Source of the DNA: Acidobacteriota bacterium | Lineage (GTDB): Bacteria; Acidobacteriota; Polarisedimenticolia; J045 | Assembly (NCBI GenBank): GCA_024276295.1 | Contig: JAJRXN010000405.1 | Span: forward strand, 1 to 18,463 | Direction of reading: 5' to 3' | Length of the DNA: 18,463 nt | Shown here: in pieces, positions 14,519 to 18,463 of the stretch | Position numbering within the stretch: the first letter of the stretch is position 1 | How the letters are laid out: every line of letters begins with the position of its first letter | Position numbers and translations under genes: made by a program | Notes under the pieces: generated by a model | What the model was told of the DNA's origin: nothing | What the model saw: the letters and a program-made list of their open reading frames with translations, nothing else | The model's database searches: none

Positions 14519-16555
14519 TCATGCGCGCGCCGGCGCCGCGAGACCCGCGACGTCCTCGGCCAGCAGGTAGACCTCCTCTCGCGTCGGCCAGGCCGCCCAG
14601 TGCAGTCCGAACAGCATCACCAGGCCGCCGAGCCACAGCCAGTTGACGAACGGCTCGCGCACGATCTGGAAACTCGCCACGCCGGTCCGCGTGTCGATCG
14701 CGGCCAGGATGACGTAGAGATCCTCCCCCGTGCGACGCAGGTGCCTCGGCGAGGTCGGCAGCCAGGTCGGCAGGAGCGAGACCTCGCTCGTCCGCTGGTT
14801 CCCCCGGCGGTAGAGCCGCATCTCGGGCACCAGCGCGTAGGTCACCGAGCGGTGCGGCGGCCTGACATGGACGCTCACCGCCGCGGCATCGTAGGTCGGC
14901 CGCTGGACGAACTCTAACCCGCGATACGTCAGCTCGTAGCCGTCGACGAGCATCCTCGCCCCCGGAGAGATCTCCTCGAACACCTTCTCCTCGCGATACG
15001 CCGAGGAGCCGGCCACCCCGATCACGGTCAGCACGACGCCGATGTGGACGAGGTATCCGCCGTAGCGGCGGCGATGGAACCGCATCAGCTTGGCCGCGCT
15101 GACGAGCGGCGATTCCGCATGCTGCGTGCTGCGCGTGCGCACCGCGCGGCCGAAGTCCAGCACGTGCACGAACGTCGCCAGCATCGCCGAGGCGAAGAAC
15201 ATCAGCGACCACGGTTCCCGCGCCCCGAGGGCGAGCGCCGCGACGGTCAGCACCAGCGTCGCCGCCAGAGGCATCGCCACCGCCCGCAGGATCGCCCGGC
15301 CGTTGGCCCGCTTCCAGCCGAGGATCGGACCGATCGCCATCAGCACGACCAGCACCAGGAACCAGGGCCGCGTGACCTTCGTGAACTGCAGCGGCTCCGG
15401 AGTGATCTGCTTGCCGACCGCCGCCTCCGAGAGCAGCGGGAAGATCGTCATCAGGAAGATCATCAGCGTGGTGCCGATGAACAGCAGGTTGACCATCCAG
15501 ACCGCTGCCTCGCGGGAGAGAAGCGACGCCAGCGGCTGGTCGGGACGCAGCGCCCGCAGATGCAAGACGACCGCCACGACCGACAGGATCGTCATCGCCA
15601 GCAGGAACCCGCCGAACCAGGTGCCGATCGCCGACTCGCCGAACGCATGCACCGAGGAGATGATTCCCGAACGGGTCAGGAACGTGCCGAAGATCGACAT
15701 CAGGAACGCGAGCAGCGCGAGGCTGACGTTCCACGTCTTGAACATCCCGCGCCGCTCCTGGACGATCGACGAATGCACCAGCGCGGCGATCACCAGCCAC
15801 GGCATGAAGCTGGCGTTTTCGACCGGATCCCAGGCCCAGTAGCCGCCCCAGCCCAGTTCGATGTAGGCCCAGTATGCGCCGAGCAGGATCCCGGCGCTCA
15901 GAAGCGTGAACGCGAACAGGTTCCAGCGCCGGGCGAGCCGGATCCAAGTCCCGTCGAGCTGGCGCGAGAAGAGCGCCCCGAGCGCGAACGCGGCCGGAAA
16001 CGTCGTCGCGGCATAGCCGAACAGCAGGGCCGGCGGATGGGCCAGCATCCACGGGTTCTGCAGCAGCGGGTTGAGTCCCATGCCGTCGGCGGGAACCTGC
16101 CCGACCGGCATCCGGACGAACGGATTGGCGATCAGCGTCGTGACCAAGGCGAAGAACGCCGCGGTCAACCCGATGAAGCCGTAGGCGTATCCCCGCATGG
16201 CCACAGGAAAGCGTCGCGCCGTGGCCACGAGGATCACCGCCATCACGCCGATCATGACCAGCCAGACGAGCAGCGATCCCGCCTGCCCGCCCCAGACCGC
16301 CGCCAGCTTGTAGGCCGGCTCCTGGGCGCGCGACGAGTACTCCGCCACGTAGCGCAGCGAGAAGTCGTCCCGCCACAGGGCACGGGCGAGCGCGACGAGG
16401 GCGATGCCCGAGAGCACCGTCATCACCACGAGGGCCCGGCCCGCACTGCGGGCGAGTGCCACCGAACGCGAGCGTCCCGCGAGAAAACCGGCTGCCGCAG
16501 CCCACGCCGCGGCGAGCACGGAAACCATCAGCGCCGCCTGGCCGATGCTGGTCAC
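14519..16555 (-). CDS. ccmF: cytochrome c haem lyase subunit CcmF
   Basis: The protein has 678 aa with a dozen or more membrane helices, the usual CcmF size. It joins haem from CcmE to the CxxCH cysteines of apocytochromes in the periplasm. The WWD motif is GWGGYWAWDPVENASFMPWL (about 235-254). Histidines H173 (LAHPPALLFGY), H261 (ALVHSSIVQ) and H303 (SVHAFGE) are at the conserved ligand positions, and H504 (YLVHIG) corresponds to the fourth conserved histidine. All four haem-ligand positions are therefore intact. The start is GTG, with GGGGAG six bases upstream. It lies 48 bp after ccmE and 13 bp before the CcmI-like gene. CcmF normally works with CcmH and CcmI, and no CcmH is found here. 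Confidence 0.96.
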   Translation of the reverse strand: MTSIGQAALMVSVLAAAWAAAAGFLAGRSRSVALARSAGRALVVMTVLSGIALVALARALWRDDFSLRYVAEYSSRAQEPAYKLAAVWGGQAGSLLVWLVMIGVMAVILVATARRFPVAMRGYAYGFIGLTAAFFALVTTLIANPFVRMPVGQVPADGMGLNPLLQNPWMLAHPPALLFGYAATTFPAAFALGALFSRQLDGTWIRLARRWNLFAFTLLSAGILLGAYWAYIELGWGGYWAWDPVENASFMPWLVIAALVHSSIVQERRGMFKTWNVSLALLAFLMSIFGTFLTRSGIISSVHAFGESAIGTWFGGFLLAMTILSVVAVVLHLRALRPDQPLASLLSREAAVWMVNLLFIGTTLMIFLMTIFPLLSEAAVGKQITPEPLQFTKVTRPWFLVLVVLMAIGPILGWKRANGRAILRAVAMPLAATLVLTVAALALGAREPWSLMFFASAMLATFVHVLDFGRAVRTRSTQHAESPLVSAAKLMRFHRRRYGGYLVHIGVVLTVIGVAGSSAYREEKVFEEISPGARMLVDGYELTYRGLEFVQRPTYDAAAVSVHVRPPHRSVTYALVPEMRLYRRGNQRTSEVSLLPTWLPTSPRHLRRTGEDLYVILAAIDTRTGVASFQIVREPFVNWLWLGGLVMLFGLHWAAWPTREEVYLLAEDVAGLAAPARA

Positions 16556-16603
16556 GCTGCTCTCCCCGCGCCGCGCATCCTCCCGGAGGCGGCGTCTTGC
16601 CTG

Positions 16604-17038
16604 TCAGTCGGATCCGGCGCCCGCCGGATGGTCTGCCGGGTCGGCCGCCTCGTACTTCGAGGGGCACTTGGCCAGCAACTGGGTCGCCCGGAACGTGCCG
16701 TCGGGCTGGATCTCCCCCGTTACGACGACGGGCGACCCTTCCTGGAACGTGTCCGGGATCCGTCCACCGGCCTTCGCCGCGTCGAAGACGACCGGAATGC
16801 GCAGCCCGCCGTCCTCGTTCCGGATGGCGAAGGAGAGGTTCAACCCTCCGGCGGGCTTCTCGATCGAGCCGGCCTCGACCCATCCCGAGAGCCGGACCCG
16901 CCCCTCTTGGGGGGCTGCGAGGAACTCGTCGACGGTCAGATAGAACACGCCGGCCTGCGTGCCGAGCGTCTTGAACAGCAGGAAGCCCATCGCCGCCGCG
17001 ACGACGAGGCCGAAGATCGCGATCCGCGCGCCCTTCAT
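16604..17038 (-). CDS. ccmE: haem chaperone CcmE, Cys-x3-Tyr variant
   Basis: The protein has 144 aa from ATG 17038, which has GGGAG nine bases upstream. ATG 17071 would give 155 aa but has no clear ribosome site. Residues about 5-25 are a single membrane anchor. The OB-fold follows, with GVFYLTVDEFLA, VRLSGWVEAGSI, RIPVVFDA and VVVTGEIQPDGTFRATQLLAKC. CcmE carries haem from CcmC to CcmF in the periplasm. The usual His of the H-x3-Y haem site is replaced by C125, with Y129 kept (CPSKY). This matches the known CcmE variant of system I in some Desulfovibrio and archaea. It is the first gene of the ccm operon. Confidence 0.95.
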   Translation of the reverse strand: MKGARIAIFGLVVAAAMGFLLFKTLGTQAGVFYLTVDEFLAAPQEGRVRLSGWVEAGSIEKPAGGLNLSFAIRNEDGGLRIPVVFDAAKAGGRIPDTFQEGSPVVVTGEIQPDGTFRATQLLAKCPSKYEAADPADHPAGAGSD

Positions 17039-17182
17039 TCGGATGTTCTCCCGCCGATTCCGATCGGCCATTCCGGCTTGCCGGATCCTGTCCCGGCTAC
17101 TTTAACCGCCGCCCGACGCCCGCTCAGCCTTCGCGCCGGAGCATCGGTCCCATCAAGGGTGGATCCTTCCGCCCGGACGAGT

Positions 17183-17211
17183 AACATACAGGTTATTCTT
17201 AACCGGATCAA
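17183..17211 (-). promoter_or_regulatory. sigma70-like promoter for the ccm operon, with an internal dyad
   Basis: On the minus strand, TTGATC (17211-17206) and TATGTT (17188-17183) are spaced by exactly 17 bases, each matching four of six consensus positions. The predicted transcript start is near 17176, giving a leader of about 140 bases before ccmE. The spacer contains GGTTAAGAATAACC (17204-17191), a 5-bp dyad (GGTTA/TAACC) with a 4-bp centre, which is a usual place for a repressor operator. This AT-rich patch stands out from its GC-rich surroundings. It lies in the only non-coding stretch over 300 bases, 17039-17393, which otherwise holds the inverted repeat at 17273-17308. Confidence 0.5.
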
Positions 17212-17272
17212 AGCATGACTTTCCCGCCGACAATCGACCGGACACCTTCGGCTTCGCCCCGCGGCGATCGAT

Positions 17273-17308
17273 GGCCCGCCGGGCGGGGTCACCAGCGCCC
17301 GGCGGGCC
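17273..17308. repeat. perfect 13-bp inverted repeat upstream of the TPR gene
   Basis: GGCCCGCCGGGCG (17273-17285) is matched exactly in reverse complement at 17296-17308, with a 10-base loop. Each arm also contains its own odd dyad, GCCCG-C-CGGGC (17274-17284) and GCCCG-G-CGGGC (17297-17307), with centres 23 bp apart, about two turns of DNA. It could fold as a hairpin in the leader of the TPR mRNA or be a tandem operator. No T-run follows, so a simple intrinsic terminator is unlikely. It lies outside the predicted ccm transcript. Confidence 0.6.
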
Positions 17309-17393
17309 TTGCATGCCGCCGCGGGATGTCGGAAGGTGCCGGATCGGGCACCGTGGGCAACGTCACGACTCGCCGATCCGAGGGAGCCGACCT

Positions 17394-18404
17394 GTGAGCC
17401 ACCCGCCGCGGAAGAAGACGAGACCCGCCTCCACATCGCCATCCGGAAAGCCGCACACCGAGCCGCTCGCCTGGCTCGCCGGGGGCGTCGTCCTTGGTGT
17501 CCTCATCGGCGTGCTCGGCTCCGTCGCCGTGTTGCGCCCGGAGTCCCTCGGGCTCGAGTCCCGGGGTCCCGACCCCGGCCGCTCGGTGGCGGTCTCGCCG
17601 GCCCAAGCCACCAGCGCCCGGATCGAGAACCTCCGTCAGAGGCTCGCCACGGACCCCGGCGACACCGGGGCACTGCTCGAACTGGCCGAGGTGTTCGCCC
17701 AGGCCGGTCAGGTCGACCAGGCGGTCGCGCACGTCGAGCGCGCCCTCGAGGTCGCGCCGGGCGATGCGGGGGTGCACACCCGGGCGGCCCGGCTGCTGAG
17801 CAACCTGCACCGCTCGGCCGAGGCGCTGGCGGCGGCGCGGCGGGCGATGGAACTCGACGGAAACGCGCTCGCGCCGGCGCTGGCGGCGTTCGATGCGGCG
17901 ATCCACGGCACGGGCGACCTGGACGCGGCCCGCGAGGCGCTCGCCGAGGCCCGCCGTCGGGCGCCGACGAACGCGGCGGTGGCGCGGGCGGCCGCGAGGC
18001 TCGAGCAGATCGAGTCGCTGTTCCGCGCGGCGCGGGAGAACCCAGCCGACTACGACGCCCAGGTCAAGCTGGGGAACTTCCTCTACGACGCCCACCGGTG
18101 GGCCGAGGCGGCGGAGGCGTACGCCAGGGCGCTCGCGATCCGCGACGGTGATCCGAACGTCATCACCGACTACGGCACGACGCTGTTCAACCAGGGCAAG
18201 ATCCAGGAGGCGCTCGGACAGTTCGAGCACGCGCTCTTCGCCGACCCGCAGCACTGGCAGGCGGCCTACAACGGGGTCGTCGTCACGATGAACGCGGGCG
18301 ACACGACGGCCGCCCGGCTGTGGCTCGACCGGCTGCGGCAGATCCGCCCCGACCACCCGGAGATCCCGCAGTTCGAAAGGAGTCTGGAGAGCGCCGGGAG
18401 CTGA
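17394..18404 (+). CDS. membrane-anchored TPR protein, CcmI C-terminal/NrfG-like
   Basis: The protein has 336 aa. A basic N-terminus is followed by one membrane helix (about residues 26-50, LAWLAGGVVLGVLIGVLGSV), which should place the rest in the periplasm. From about residue 75 to the end the sequence is a run of TPR-like helical pairs (ALLELAEVFAQAGQVDQAV, AQVKLGNFLYDAHRWAEAAE, VITDYGTTLFNQGKIQEAL). A helix plus TPR layout is that of the CcmI C-terminal domain and of NrfG, which bind apocytochrome C-termini. The GTG start has GAGGGAG seven bases upstream; an ATG at 17271 is in frame but lies inside the inverted repeat and adds a Gly/Pro/Arg-rich stretch without protein character. It is transcribed away from ccmE, so a cytochrome role rests on topology and neighbourhood. 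Confidence 0.85.
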   Translation: MSHPPRKKTRPASTSPSGKPHTEPLAWLAGGVVLGVLIGVLGSVAVLRPESLGLESRGPDPGRSVAVSPAQATSARIENLRQRLATDPGDTGALLELAEVFAQAGQVDQAVAHVERALEVAPGDAGVHTRAARLLSNLHRSAEALAAARRAMELDGNALAPALAAFDAAIHGTGDLDAAREALAEARRRAPTNAAVARAAARLEQIESLFRAARENPADYDAQVKLGNFLYDAHRWAEAAEAYARALAIRDGDPNVITDYGTTLFNQGKIQEALGQFEHALFADPQHWQAAYNGVVVTMNAGDTTAARLWLDRLRQIRPDHPEIPQFERSLESAGS

Positions 18405-18411
18405 GGCCCCG

Positions 18412-18463
18412 TCAGCCGCCGAAGGCGGAGAACAGCATCGCGACCATGGCGGCCGGATCGCCC
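18412..18463 (-). CDS. possible C-terminal end of a minus-strand gene cut by the window edge
   Basis: A minus-strand frame open to the window edge encodes GDPAAMVAMLFSAFGG and then TGA (18414-18412). The stretch has a protein-like composition and ends eight bases from the convergent TPR gene stop, in keeping with the tight packing elsewhere. Sixteen codons are too few to identify a family or to rule out chance. Confidence 0.3.
   Translation of the reverse strand, partial: GDPAAMVAMLFSAFGG

Noticed and set aside
16556..16603. ATG at 16578 after GGGAGG as an alternative ccmF start
   Set aside because: It is out of frame with ccmF.
14508..16883. 791-codon minus-strand frame overlapping ccmF and ccmE
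   Set aside because: It is an out-of-frame shadow of ccmF, which has intact family motifs and conserved histidines.
17180..17260. Possible cyclic-di-GMP (GEMM) riboswitch suggested by GATCAAAGC after a small stem
   Set aside because: The essential GGCAAACC and tetraloop-receptor features are missing, so the likeness is limited to a few bases.
17271..17393. In-frame N-terminal extension of the TPR protein from ATG 17271
   Set aside because: The extension is Gly/Pro/Arg-rich, starts within the inverted repeat and lacks a ribosome site. GTG 17394 has GAGGGAG at ideal spacing.
18415..18431. CCGCC-GAA-GGCGG hairpin as a terminator between the TPR gene and the partial last gene
   Set aside because: The stem is only 5 bp with no T-run, and such short repeats are frequent at this GC content.

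Overview
The window is densely coded, high-GC DNA (roughly 70% GC by eye) from a bacterium with a respiratory chain that uses c-type cytochromes. GTG starts are common, one TTG start is used, and many genes overlap by a few bases. No rRNA, tRNA, CRISPR array, phage or transposon gene was seen. A complete Ccm (system I) cassette, a eukaryote-like P5C dehydrogenase and a Cys-type CcmE suggest a diderm, high-GC lineage outside the classical alpha/gamma-proteobacteria, for example Acidobacteriota, Myxococcota or a related uncultured group. The phylum cannot be fixed from this window.

Layout. 2-1925 (+): the 3' end of an RluA-type pseudouridine synthase, a Rossmann/DUF2520 protein and an unrecognised exported protein, joined by two GTGA stop/start overlaps. 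1931-3709 (-): an SLC13-type carrier with two internal RCK_C domains. 3812-5179 (+): an MFS transporter, diverging from the carrier. 8955-5133 (-): sensor histidine kinase, single-domain response regulator and glgC (ADP-glucose pyrophosphorylase), closely spaced and probably one operon; glgC ends inside the 3' end of the MFS gene. 9064-11983 (+): pruA (P5C dehydrogenase) and a class I aminotransferase, separated by a strong hairpin. 17038-11994 (-): ccmE-ccmF-ccmI-like-ccmA-ccmB-ccmC-ccmD, a tightly packed cytochrome c maturation operon. 17394-18404 (+): a membrane-anchored TPR protein transcribed away from ccmE. The last 52 bases probably hold the end of another minus-strand gene.

How the genes fit together. 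In the Ccm operon, CcmA, B, C and D load haem onto CcmE and release it, and CcmF attaches the haem to apocytochromes. The operon has no ccmG and no ccmH. CcmE carries Cys-x3-Tyr in place of the usual haem-binding His-x3-Tyr, as in the known system I variant of some sulfate reducers and archaea. The two halves expected of CcmI appear as separate proteins: a 90-aa membrane-anchored piece inside the operon and the divergent TPR protein. A sigma70-like promoter with a 14-bp dyad between its -35 and -10 lies upstream of ccmE, and a perfect 13-bp inverted repeat lies in front of the TPR gene. These are the parts of the window most worth following up. The pruA-aminotransferase pair probably turns proline-derived P5C into glutamate and then passes on its amino group. 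The kinase-regulator-glgC set may link a sensory input to glycogen synthesis.
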